Made by a program: the position numbers and the translations under genes | DNA from: Microbacteriaceae bacterium X2B | GTDB taxonomy: Bacteria > Actinomycetota > Actinomycetes > Actinomycetales > Microbacteriaceae | Length of the DNA stretch: 43,731 bases | Direction of reading: 5' to 3' | Assembly: GCA_005502445.1 (NCBI GenBank) | Contig: SCPB01000018.1 | Location: 1 to 43,731 of the forward strand | The notes under the pieces: generated by a model | Seen by the model: only the letters and a program-made list of their open reading frames with translations | The model's database searches: none | What the model was told of the DNA's origin: nothing | Part shown: in pieces, positions 10,657 through 17,254 of the stretch | Numbering within the stretch: position 1 is the first letter of the stretch | How the letters are laid out: each line of letters begins with the position of its first letter

Positions 10657-11160
10657 TCAGGCCTCGCGCGCAGCAGCGATGTCGACGACACGTTGGACTA
10701 GAACGAGGCTGGCAGGCACACGGACGAATCCGAGCGATTCATACCAAGTGGCAACTTTCTCATTCACGGCATCGACCACGACGAGTCTGGCAGCTACCTG
10801 GTGACTGGCGGCGACGATCCGATCAAGCGCGTCTGCGAGCAAGAGGATTCCCAAGCCTTGACCTCGAAGGTCCATGCTGAGCGCGAGCTTGCCGATCAGC
10901 GTGGCGGGAATCTCGCGCGGGCCGCCGCGTCCGACCTTCGCTGGCACGGATTCGCGGGCGATCTTGTGCGCCGTGAGGGTGTAATAGCCGAGGACGCGAC
11001 CACTCTCACCTACCCAGACCCAAGTGCGCGAGTGCCCTCGCCTGTCCTCCGTCTCAGCGTTATTCCGTAGCCAATCGTCAAGTGCCGGCTGGCCGCTCTC
11101 GAAAGTGCTGACGTCGTGCTTCTGAGGATCGAATCGTTGCGACGTGAAGAGTTCAGTCAC
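10657..11160 (-). CDS. GNAT toxin of a TacAT-like toxin-antitoxin module
   Basis: A 167-residue GNAT acetyltransferase of the TacT/AtaT group, which acetylates the amino acid on charged tRNA and stops translation. It shows the group's N-terminal pattern VSTFESGQPALDDWLRNNA, the acetyl-CoA loop RGQGLGILLLADAL and the catalytic Tyr in WYESLGFVRV. It overlaps the antitoxin gene by 8 bases, which is standard for these operons. No internal stop or frameshift is seen, so the toxin should be active unless restrained. The tRNA target is unknown. Confidence 0.93.
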   Translation of the reverse strand: MTELFTSQRFDPQKHDVSTFESGQPALDDWLRNNAETEDRRGHSRTWVWVGESGRVLGYYTLTAHKIARESVPAKVGRGGPREIPATLIGKLALSMDLRGQGLGILLLADALDRIVAASHQVAARLVVVDAVNEKVATWYESLGFVRVPASLVLVQRVVDIAAAREA

Positions 11161-11431
11161 GAGTCACGCGCTCGCGCATCCGGGCGAACGCGTCCGTGAG
11201 GGCTACGTTCGGCTGCGCCGGCGCGTCGAGAGCGTTGATGAGGTCATCAAAGAATTGCGAAGGCACAGTCGTCGTTGCCTCGTGCTCCCGGAGCACACGT
11301 TCAGCGCGCTCCTCCGCGGCGGCACGAGCGAAGGCTGTGGGCTGCTCACCGGCCAGTTCGGCGGCGCGCTCGATGAGCGCCTTCCGCGCAGGCGGTACAC
11401 GGAACTCCAGCCGTGCTGTCGCAGTGGCCAT
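11153..11431 (-). CDS. DUF1778 antitoxin (TacA-like)
   Basis: A 92-residue antitoxin. The N-terminal half (ARLEFRVPPARKALIERAAE) is a ribbon-helix-helix DNA-binding domain with the DUF1778 pattern. The C-terminal half (about 45-92), with SQFFDDLINALDAP, is the toxin-wrapping part. ATG 11431 is chosen because it starts the strand of the RHH; upstream codons in the same frame do not fit the family. The promoter region carries a direct repeat at 11449-11467 that could be the autoregulatory operator. It overlaps the toxin gene in the usual antitoxin-first order. Confidence 0.92.
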   Translation of the reverse strand: MATATARLEFRVPPARKALIERAAELAGEQPTAFARAAAEERAERVLREHEATTTVPSQFFDDLINALDAPAQPNVALTDAFARMRERVTRD

Positions 11432-11448
11432 CGGATGACCCCCCTTCT

Positions 11449-11467
11449 TGTACGGACAACTGTACGG
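11449..11467 (-). promoter_or_regulatory. Direct-repeat candidate operator of the toxin-antitoxin operon
   Basis: TGTACGG occurs twice, at 11449 and 11461, with a 12-base period, 18 bases upstream of the antitoxin start. Ribbon-helix-helix antitoxins bind short repeats at roughly one-turn spacing and repress their own operon. The assignment rests on position and spacing only. Confidence 0.45.
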
Positions 11468-11508
11468 CATTGCAGCGATCCGCGGTCGTCGTCGGCCAGA
11501 ATTCCTCA

Positions 11509-11534
11509 AGGGCCGGTGCCTAGGCACCGGCCCT
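11509..11534. terminator. Perfect 26-base palindrome, possible terminator
   Basis: Twelve-base arms meet around a central TA, beginning AGGGCCGGTGCC and ending in the exact reverse complement, so the whole element is symmetric. It lies between tRNA-Arg and the toxin-antitoxin operon, about 150 bases downstream of the tRNA. It could end the tRNA transcript; with almost no loop and no T-run, it could instead be a binding or recombination site. Confidence 0.5.
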
Positions 11535-11681
11535 CATCCCTAGCAGGATCCGCACTCGTGGATCGTCGAGGCCGGGAGGCCGAGGTACTCGGCGTGGTCG
11601 CCACGTCCATGAGGGGCTCCAGGCTCCAGTCCTTGCCATGATCATGATCTTCGGGCCAAGATTCGAGCCTTGTGCGTTGGG

Positions 11682-11754
11682 CGCCCTCGGCAGGAATCGA
11701 ACCTGCGACCAAGAGATTAGAAGGCTCCTGCTCTATCCGCTGAGCTACGAGGGC
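11682..11754 (-). tRNA. tRNA-Arg (anticodon UCU)
   Basis: A 73-base cloverleaf. The acceptor arms are GCCCTCG (5' end, 11754-11748) and CGAGGGC (11689-11683), with discriminator G. The D arm is GTAGCTCAGCGGATAGAGC, the anticodon loop is CTTCTAA, and the T arm is GCAGGTTCGATTCCTGC. The anticodon TCT reads AGA/AGG arginine codons. The base pair next to the anticodon loop is a C-T mismatch. The 3' CCA is not encoded. tRNA genes of this type are frequent island integration sites; a toxin-antitoxin pair lies just downstream. Confidence 0.95.
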
Positions 11755-11816
11755 CGGCGCAGCCACGATACCGGACGGGTCGCGAAGGGCGATGCCCGCG
11801 GGGACGCCGAAGAGGA

Positions 11817-12095
11817 CTACCGACCGGCCCGTGCGGTCATGTGCTCCCGGCCCGTGGACTTCTTCTCCTCCGGGTGGAGGGCGAGAAGCTCGAGACCTGC
11901 GCGCGTGGGGTGCCAGTAGTCCGGCTCCTGGTCGTGGGGCTCGATGAGGTGGAGGTCGCGGAGCCGGTCGAAGACGGCGGTGCGAACCGGAGTCTTCGTG
12001 TCGACGAAGGTTGCCGCCTCGGGCACCGGCGCGTAGAGCGGCTGGTGCAGAGTCATGGCGAGGGTGCGGAGTTGCGTGGGCGTGAGATCAGGCAT
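11817..12095 (-). CDS. Small winged-helix-like hypothetical protein
   Basis: A 92-residue protein. MPDLTPTQLRTLAMTLHQPL followed by TPVRTAVFDRLRDLHLIEPH and WHPTRAGLELLALHPEEKK resembles a compact winged-helix arrangement in which a region varies, then a short hairpin with TRAGLELL as in many MarR/PadR-like folds. No named family is recognised. ATG 12095 is the first methionine that gives a folded-looking start; a longer frame to 12167 would run into a stem-loop and is less likely. No clear ribosome binding site is visible. It is close to tRNA-Arg and may belong to the same accessory segment as the toxin-antitoxin genes. Confidence 0.6.
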   Translation of the reverse strand: MPDLTPTQLRTLAMTLHQPLYAPVPEAATFVDTKTPVRTAVFDRLRDLHLIEPHDQEPDYWHPTRAGLELLALHPEEKKSTGREHMTARAGR

Positions 12096-12153
12096 GAGGA
12101 GAATGAGGAGGCTCCGGTCGTGGTAGCGACGGTCGAGCGAGCGACGGTCGGGG

Positions 12154-12186
12154 CGGCACGGGATCAACCCGAATGAGCCCGTGCCG
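12154..12186. repeat. Stem-loop with ACCCGAA loop (copy 1 of 5)
   Basis: CGGCACGGG (12154-12162) pairs with CCCGTGCCG (12178-12186). An inner TCA/TGA pair closes the seven-base loop ACCCGAA (12167-12173), with one A-G mismatch. The same loop occurs on unrelated stems at 41090-41329 and 42963-42999. It sits just upstream of the leader of the permease gene and could end transcription from either side. Confidence 0.7.
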
Positions 12187-12221
12187 CAATGAACTTTCTA
12201 GCAGAGAGGCACACTACCCGC

Positions 12222-12379
12222 CTCCGGGGCGGGATCCCCAGAAAGGGGGACGCGCCGTGGAGGGCACGGGCGTGTTCGCCCGGTGAATCGGCCACGGCGG
12301 TGGAACGATCGAATGCCGCGACGATGCTCGAGCGGTGGCAGGATGTATCGTCGCGATCCGCCGACCTGATACACCGGAG
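12222..12379 (+). ncRNA. Candidate c-di-AMP (ydaO/yuaA-type) riboswitch leader
   Basis: The 200-base region before the permease has no gene but reads like a structured leader. CTCCGG (12222-12227) can pair with CCGGAG (12374-12379), closing a long domain. Inside are a GATCCCCAGAAAGGGGGACG block (12233-12252), a GGTGAATC block after a GGGCG...CGCCC hairpin, a GCGACGAT/ATCGTCGC pair, and CCGACCTGATACACCGGAG at the 3' end. These resemble, in order, the conserved elements of ydaO-type c-di-AMP riboswitches (GAAUCC...GGGGA, GGGGUGAAUC, CCGACAGCUAAC.CCGGAG). The 3' closing strand contains GGAG, the only plausible ribosome binding site for GTG 12385, so ligand binding could block translation. CCCGCC/GGCGGG at 12217-12233 can form a competing hairpin. 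Alignment by eye only. Confidence 0.5.
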
Positions 12380-12384
12380 CTTCC

Positions 12385-14361
12385 GTGCCCGCAGCCCCTC
12401 ACCCCGCCCTACCCGACGCTGTGCCGACCGCCGGCCGGCGCCGCGTGCCGACCACCCCGCTCGGGCGCTGGCTCATGAAGGACACCGTGCAGCCGCCTGG
12501 GCCGGAGGCGCCCGCCGGCCGCCACGACACGCATTCCTGGTGGAAGGTCATGTGCCTCACGGGCGTGGACTACTTCTCGACGCTCTCGTACCTGCCGGGC
12601 ATCGCCGTGCTCGCCGCGGGGGCGCTGTCGCCGCTCGCGACGCTCCTCATCGTCGCCCTCACCCTCTTCGGCATGCTCCCGATGTACCGCCGCGTCGCGC
12701 ACGAGAGCCCCGACGGCCAGGGCTCGGTCGCGATGCTCGAGAAGCTGCTGCCGTTCTGGCGGGGCAAGTTCTTCGTGCTCACCCTGCTCGGCTTCGTCGC
12801 CACCTCGTGGATCATCACGATCACGCTCTCCTCCGCCGATGCGACCGTGCACCTGCTCAAGAATCCGATCGTGCCCGAGTCGTGGAGCGGAGCCGCGGTC
12901 ATCATCACCGTCGTGCTGCTGCTGATCCTCGGCGGGGTGTTCCTGCTCGGCTTCCGCGAGGCCGTCATCGTGGCGATCCCGGTCGTGATCGCCTTCCTCG
13001 CGCTCAACGCCGTCGTCATCGGGGTGGGTCTCTCGGTCATCGTCGCCGATCCCTCGATCGCCGCGAACTGGAGCGGCTCCCTCGCGATCGACGACGGCTG
13101 GAGCGACGTGATCCTGCCCGCCGTGCTCGCCTTCCCGCTGCTGGTCCTCGGCCTGTCGGGATTCGAGACCGGTGTGAGCATGATGCCGCTCGTGGCGGCG
13201 GACGGCGCGACGGTCGACCATCGACGGAGGGCGCGCATCCGCAACACCCGCAAGCTGCTGACCGCCGCCGCCGTGATCATGAGCGCGTACCTGCTCAGCA
13301 GCAGCATCGTCACGACCCTGCTCATCCCGATCGAGGCGTTCGAGCCGGGCGGCGAGGCGAACGGCCGCGCGCTCGCCTACCTCGCCCACGAGCTGCTCGG
13401 CGAGTGGTTCGGCACGGCCTACGACGTCAGCAGCATCGTGATCCTCTGGTTCGCCGGTGCCTCAGCGATGGCCGGCCTGATCAACATCGTGCCGCGGTAT
13501 CTGCCCTCGTACGGCATGGCCCCGGAGTGGAGCAGGGCCGTGCGCCCGGTCGTGATCGTCTACACGCTCATCAGCATCGCCCTGACGATCGGCTTCCAGG
13601 CGGACGTCGATACCCAGGCGGGCGCGTACGCGACGGGGATCCTGGCGATGATGGTCTCGGGCGCGTTCGCCGTGGCCGTCTCTGCGGTGCGCAACCGCCA
13701 GAAGTGGCCGGCCGTCGGGTTCTGGACGCTGACGGCCGTGATGGGCTTCGCCCTCGCCGCCAACATCATCGAGAAGCCCGACGGCATCGTCATCTCGGCC
13801 TTCTTCATCATCGGGATCGTCATCGTGTCGCTCGTCTCGCGCGTCTTACGGACGACAGAACTGCGCGCCGAGTCGGTCGCCTTCGACGCTCGGGCCCGCG
13901 AGTACGTCGACGACTCGATCGCCTTCGACGGCGCCCTCACCATCATCGCCATCAAGCGTCGTCACGATGACGGGGATGCCTACGCCGAGAAGGAGAGTCG
14001 GCAGCGCGGACTCAATGCTGTCTCCGGGCACGCCGACGTGCTGTTCCTGGTGATCGAGGTGATCGACCCCTCCGAGTTCGGCGACGAGCTCGTGGTGCGC
14101 GGCGTGGAGGTCGATGGGCACCGGATCCTCCGCGCGAACAGCCCCGCCGTACCGAACGCGATCGCGGCGATCCTGCTCGCCCTGCGCGACGGCACGGGGG
14201 TGAGGCCGAGCATCCACTTCGACTGGTCGGAGGGCAATCCGCTCCGTCACCTCATGGACTACCTGATCCTCGGCCGGGGCGACACCGCACCGGTCGTGCG
14301 GGAGATCCTGCGCGAGGTCGAGCCCGACCCGGAGAAGCGACCGCGCGTGCACGTGGGCTGA
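12385..14361 (+). CDS. APC-superfamily permease with C-terminal cytosolic domain (possible K+ uptake)
   Basis: A 658-residue inner-membrane transporter. A basic Pro-rich N-terminus of about 50 residues precedes KVMCLTGVDYFSTLSYLPGI, which opens a core of about 12 helices (55-490) of the amino acid/polyamine/KUP-like superfamily. From about 495 a soluble domain of roughly 160 residues follows (SIAFDGALTIIAIKRR to the end). The large actinobacterial permeases of this type are usually annotated as amino acid transporters, but the design (APC core plus cytosolic domain) recalls KimA, a K+ importer under c-di-AMP control. The candidate c-di-AMP riboswitch directly upstream supports K+ rather than amino acids. 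Start GTG 12385 has GGAG 5 bases upstream. Function is inferred. Confidence 0.85.
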   Translation: MPAAPHPALPDAVPTAGRRRVPTTPLGRWLMKDTVQPPGPEAPAGRHDTHSWWKVMCLTGVDYFSTLSYLPGIAVLAAGALSPLATLLIVALTLFGMLPMYRRVAHESPDGQGSVAMLEKLLPFWRGKFFVLTLLGFVATSWIITITLSSADATVHLLKNPIVPESWSGAAVIITVVLLLILGGVFLLGFREAVIVAIPVVIAFLALNAVVIGVGLSVIVADPSIAANWSGSLAIDDGWSDVILPAVLAFPLLVLGLSGFETGVSMMPLVAADGATVDHRRRARIRNTRKLLTAAAVIMSAYLLSSSIVTTLLIPIEAFEPGGEANGRALAYLAHELLGEWFGTAYDVSSIVILWFAGASAMAGLINIVPRYLPSYGMAPEWSRAVRPVVIVYTLISIALTIGFQADVDTQAGAYATGILAMMVSGAFAVAVSAVRNRQKWPAVGFWTLTAVMGFALAANIIEKPDGIVISAFFIIGIVIVSLVSRVLRTTELRAESVAFDARAREYVDDSIAFDGALTIIAIKRRHDDGDAYAEKESRQRGLNAVSGHADVLFLVIEVIDPSEFGDELVVRGVEVDGHRILRANSPAVPNAIAAILLALRDGTGVRPSIHFDWSEGNPLRHLMDYLILGRGDTAPVVREILREVEPDPEKRPRVHVG

Positions 14362-14388
14362 GCCGGGAGCGCGACTGGGCGCCTCCGA

Positions 14389-14658
14389 TCAGTCGGCGGC
14401 CTGCGCGAGCGCCGTCAGGAGCCGCGCGAGGGTCGGCACGCCGGCGGCCCGGACGACCTCGGTCCCGTCGGCGCGTCGGATGATCGTCGTCGGCGTGGTC
14501 GTGATCACGAGCTCCTCGGCGCGCACGGCGTGCGCCGCGACATCCCTCTCCTCCACGACGAGCACAGGAACGAGCCGCTGCGCCTCCGCGACGACCTCGC
14601 GGGCCCGGTGGCACGGCTCGCAGAACGCGGAGGTGTAGAGCTCGAGCAGCACCCCCAC
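14389..14658 (-). CDS. Thioredoxin-like protein
   Basis: An 89-residue small thioredoxin/glutaredoxin-fold protein. It starts at the first beta strand (VLLELYTSAFCEPCHRAREV), which carries the redox pair FCEPC, and keeps the cis-proline region as VITTTPTTIIRRADG. Such mini-thioredoxins reduce disulfides in the cytosol. GTG 14658 or GTG 14652 are both possible starts; no strong ribosome binding site is visible, and the longer frame to 14793 overlaps the divergent orn gene and is rejected. It is divergent from orn with about 37 bases between starts. Confidence 0.8.
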   Translation of the reverse strand: MGVLLELYTSAFCEPCHRAREVVAEAQRLVPVLVVEERDVAAHAVRAEELVITTTPTTIIRRADGTEVVRAAGVPTLARLLTALAQAAD

Positions 14659-14695
14659 AGCGTAGGCCGTCGGAGGCGGCGGATAGACTCCCCGA

Positions 14696-15319
14696 GTGAG
14701 TGCAACGACCGATCGACTCGTCTGGATCGACTGCGAGATGACGGGCCTCGATCTGTCGACCGACGAGCTCGTCGAGGTCGCCGTCGTCATCACCGACTAC
14801 GAGCTCGAGCCCGTGCACCCCGGCTTCGCGGTCGTCATGAGACCCTCGGAATCCGCGCTCGCGGGCATGGGCGACTTTGTCCGGCAGATGCACGAAACCT
14901 CGGGGCTGCTCGATGAGCTCGCGCACGGCGTGACCCTCGACGAGGCAGAGGATGCCGTGCTCGCCTACATCGCGGAGCACGTGCCCACGGCGGGCCAGGC
15001 TCCGCTCGCCGGCAACACGATCGGCACCGACCGGGCCTTCCTCGCCCGCGACATGCCCCGCGTCGACGCCCACTTGCACTACCGCTCGGTCGACGTCTCG
15101 TCGATCAAGGAGCTCGTGCGCCGCTGGTTCCCGCGCATCTACTTCAACGCCCCCGCCAAGAACGGCGGCCACCGGGCGCTCGCCGACATCCTTGAGTCGA
15201 TCCGCGAGCTCGAGTACTACCGCCGCGTGGGTTTCGTCGCCGAGCCGGGGCCGACGAGCGACGAGGCGCAGTCCGCCGCCGCGAGCATCGTCGAGCGGTG
15301 GTCCGCTCGGCTCGGCTGA
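14696..15319 (+). CDS. orn: Oligoribonuclease
   Basis: A 207-residue DEDDh exonuclease that degrades two- to five-base RNA fragments (nanoRNA) to mononucleotides. Exo I is LVWIDCEMTGLDL, with Asp 12 and Glu 14. Exo II is PLAGNTIGTDRAFLARDMP, and Exo III is NGGHRALADILESI, with the catalytic His and Asp. The RRWFPRIYFNAPAK block is characteristic of Orn. The start is GTG 14696. Length is normal. The tRNA-His gene follows 86 bases downstream, a common actinobacterial arrangement. Confidence 0.97.
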   Translation: MSATTDRLVWIDCEMTGLDLSTDELVEVAVVITDYELEPVHPGFAVVMRPSESALAGMGDFVRQMHETSGLLDELAHGVTLDEAEDAVLAYIAEHVPTAGQAPLAGNTIGTDRAFLARDMPRVDAHLHYRSVDVSSIKELVRRWFPRIYFNAPAKNGGHRALADILESIRELEYYRRVGFVAEPGPTSDEAQSAAASIVERWSARLG

Positions 15320-15405
15320 GCCCGCCCGCTCTCCCCGCACCCGTGACGCACGCACCCCGCGTGCTGTACTACCATTGAGCGGTCGCGCCTCGGCGCCGAC
15401 GCCTG

Positions 15406-15481
15406 GTGGGTATAGCTCAGTCGGTAGAGCACCTGGTTGTGGTCCAGGGGGCCGCGGGTTCAAGTCCCGTTACTCACCCCA
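15406..15481 (+). tRNA. tRNA-His (anticodon GUG)
   Basis: Acceptor arms GTGGGTA and TACTCAC are followed by C73 and an encoded CCA (15479-15481). The anticodon stem-loop is CCTGG-TTGTGGT-CCAGG, anticodon GTG, histidine. The T arm is CGCGGGTTCAAGTCCCGT. A G at 15405 supplies the G-1 residue typical of tRNA-His. A strong terminator hairpin follows 5 bases downstream. Confidence 0.97.
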
Positions 15482-15486
15482 CCTAT

Positions 15487-15535
15487 CGACGAACCCCGGT
15501 CGGGCGACGCAGGTCTCGCCCACCGGGGTTCGTCG
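15487..15535 (+). terminator. Terminator after tRNA-His
   Basis: Fourteen-base perfect arms, CGACGAACCCCGGT (15487-15500) and ACCGGGGTTCGTCG (15522-15535). An inner GGGCGA/TCGCCC pair (15502-15519) extends the stem. TTCCT follows. Placed right after the tRNA, it is an obvious transcription terminator. Confidence 0.85.
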
Positions 15536-15691
15536 TTCCTCCGCGCGGGGCTCCCGACGAGTCCCCTCCCACCCGCGTGGCGACTCCGCCGAAGCGACGA
15601 CGATCCCCCTCCGAGCGTCGGGAGGGCAGCTGCCATCGCCGGCCACCGCTACGGGTGTCGAGCGGCCGCCCTCCTCGCCCAGCCTGGAGCG

Positions 15692-15889
15692 GTGGGAGCG
15701 CTCGACCTCGGCCCGCTGAACCTCGACGTGCTGGGGCTCGTCGTGGACCTCAGCGCGATCGACCTCGACGTCAGGGGCGAGACGGGCCCGGGCAACCTGC
15801 TCGGCAACCTCGTGTGCGCGGTCGCCGGAATCTTCGACCGCGGCGGTCCGCTGACGCCAGTCGCGGGCCTGCTCGACCGACTGCTCTGA
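15692..15889 (+). pseudogene. C-terminal remnant of a larger secreted-protein-type gene
   Basis: The frame encodes ALDLGPLNLDVLGLVVDLSA, then DVRGETGPGNLLGNLVCAVA and ends LLDRLL. This LNLLGL / GPGNLLGNLLCAVAGLLD block is a known C-terminal segment of much longer exported proteins in bacteria and haloarchaea. Here it lacks any N-terminal partner: the frame runs upstream into the tRNA-His terminator and gives no signal peptide. GTG 15692 would make a 65-residue stub. The most likely reading is a gene whose 5' part was lost. The 150 bases before it (15540-15691) hold nothing recognisable. A terminator follows 15 bases after its stop. Confidence 0.55.
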
Positions 15890-15903
15890 GCAGAACCGCA
15901 TGA

Positions 15904-15932
15904 GGGGGCGCACCGTTCGACGGTGCGCCCCC
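15904..15932. terminator. Rho-independent terminator
   Basis: Thirteen perfect base pairs, GGGGGCGCACCGT with ACGGTGCGCCCCC, around the loop TCG, followed by TTT. It ends the transcript of the remnant gene and lies 47 bases before clpS. Confidence 0.88.
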
Positions 15933-15978
15933 TTTCTCGTTCGTCGGGCTCCGCGCGGCCGTGCGGGAGAATGGCAGC

Positions 15979-16305
15979 ATGCCCGCCCTGCCGACCGTGC
16001 CGCTCGTCGACGAGTCGACTCGAGAGTCGACGCGCGAGGCCGTCGGCGTGCGCGAGCTGCACGCGAGCGAGGTTCCGTGGATCACGATCGTGTGGAACGA
16101 CCCGGTGAACCTCATGAGCTACGTCGCCTGGGTGTTCCGCCGCCACTTCGGCATGGACGCCGCGACGGCGCAGCGGCGCATGATGCAGGTGCATACCGAG
16201 GGCCGCGCCGTCGTCGCCGAGGGCAATCGCGAAGCCATGGAGCGCCACGTCGAGGCGATGCACGAGTACGGCCTCTGGGCGACGCTCGAGCGGTCGCCCC
16301 GATGA
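15979..16305 (+). CDS. clpS: ATP-dependent Clp protease adaptor ClpS
   Basis: A 108-residue N-recognin. After a variable N-terminus of about 30 residues comes WITIVWNDPVNLMSYVAWVF, the family motif whose DPVN loop binds N-end degrons and ClpC/ClpA. RRMMQVHTEGRAVVAEG follows, with the conserved His that helps hold the substrate's N-terminus. ClpS delivers proteins with N-degron residues to the Clp protease. ATG 15979 is chosen over a GTG six codons upstream. Its stop overlaps the next start as ATGA, so it is translationally coupled to DUF2017. Confidence 0.95.
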   Translation: MPALPTVPLVDESTRESTREAVGVRELHASEVPWITIVWNDPVNLMSYVAWVFRRHFGMDAATAQRRMMQVHTEGRAVVAEGNREAMERHVEAMHEYGLWATLERSPR

Positions 16306-16808
16306 GGGGCTTCATCGCGGTCGACGGCGGCTTCGAGGCCCTCGTCGAGCCGGAAGAGGCACGCGTCCTCACCTCGCTCGCAGCCCAGCTGCAGTCGCTG
16401 CTCGGCGAGGCCGCGGACGACGAGGCGCTGTCGGAGGAGGATGCCGCGGTCGCCCGCCTGCTGCCCGACGCCTACCGCGACGACGAGGATGCCGCCGCCG
16501 AATGGCGGCGGTTGAGCCGTCGGGCTCTCGCCGAGCGCAAGGCGGGCTTCGCCGCGCGCTTCGCGGCCGCCCTCGCCGAGGCGACGGCCGCGTCGGAGAC
16601 GACGCGCATCCTCATCGATGAGGCGGGCGGGCTCGACTGGGTGCGCGCGATCGGCGACCTGCGCCTCGTGCTCGCCGAGCGCATGGGCCTGCACGACGAG
16701 GGCGACGAACCGAGCGAGGAGGACGAGGGCGCGGCAGAGCTCTACCACTGGCTCGCCTGGATGCAGGACGACCTCGTGGGCGTGCTCGATGCCGGGTGGG
16801 GCGAGTGA
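16302..16808 (+). CDS. DUF2017 family protein
   Basis: A 168-residue cytosolic, mostly helical, acidic protein. It is recognised by its position between clpS and a zincin peptidase, by the start (RGFIAVDGGFEALVEPEEAR) and by the C-terminal WLAWMQDDLVGVL. DUF2017 proteins are conserved in actinobacteria in this exact order and have no assigned role; a link to Clp-dependent proteolysis is inference from context. ATGA overlap with clpS and GTGA overlap with the next gene mark a tightly coupled three-gene operon. Confidence 0.9.
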   Translation: MRGFIAVDGGFEALVEPEEARVLTSLAAQLQSLLGEAADDEALSEEDAAVARLLPDAYRDDEDAAAEWRRLSRRALAERKAGFAARFAAALAEATAASETTRILIDEAGGLDWVRAIGDLRLVLAERMGLHDEGDEPSEEDEGAAELYHWLAWMQDDLVGVLDAGWGE

Positions 16809-17185
16809 GCGCCGAGGAGGGGCCGCGCGCTCCGCTCGAGCTCGATGCCGAAGTCTTCGAGGCGCTCGTCGTCGACGAGCTCGACCGGTTGCCCGACGAG
16901 ATGGTCGAGGGGCTCGAGAACCTGGTCTTCGTCGTCGAGGACCGGCCGGAGGACGGCTCGCTCGACTTGCTCGGCATCTACGAGGGCGTCGCGATCACCG
17001 AGCGCGGGCAGTACGGCTTCGGCGAACTGCCGGACCGCATCGTGCTCTACCGCGAGCCGCTGCTCGATGCCGCCGAGGGAGACCTCGACGAGCTGCGCGA
17101 GCAGATCCACGTCACGCTCGTGCACGAGATCGCGCACTACTACGGGATCGACGACGACGAGCTGCACCGCCTCGGCTGGGCCTGA
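16805..17185 (+). CDS. Zincin-like metallopeptidase family protein
   Basis: A 126-residue protein of the PF06262 (formerly DUF1025) family: a minimal zincin with HEIAHYYGIDDDELHRLGW at the C-terminus, where HEIAH is the HExxH zinc motif and the later acidic/His pattern supplies further ligands. Earlier blocks VEDRPEDGSLDLLGIYEGV and LPDRIVLYREPLL fit the family. GTG 16805 forms a GTGA overlap with the DUF2017 stop and is preferred to an earlier GTG at 16796. Whether it is a true peptidase is not established for the family. Confidence 0.92.
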   Translation: MSAEEGPRAPLELDAEVFEALVVDELDRLPDEMVEGLENLVFVVEDRPEDGSLDLLGIYEGVAITERGQYGFGELPDRIVLYREPLLDAAEGDLDELREQIHVTLVHEIAHYYGIDDDELHRLGWA

Positions 17186-17254
17186 CCCTCGAGTCGCGGG
17201 CCGACTCGGCGCGCCCCCGACCGGCCGAGCGACACCGCCGCCTACCCTGACGGC

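Noticed and set aside
11506-11766. Frame spanning tRNA-Arg
   Set aside because: It contains the peptide string LVAQRIEQEPSNLLVAGSIP, a common artefact of translating tRNA genes.
12189-13970. 593-codon frame on the plus strand in the permease region
   Set aside because: Arg/His-rich shadow of the permease frame starting at 12385; it also runs across the structured leader.
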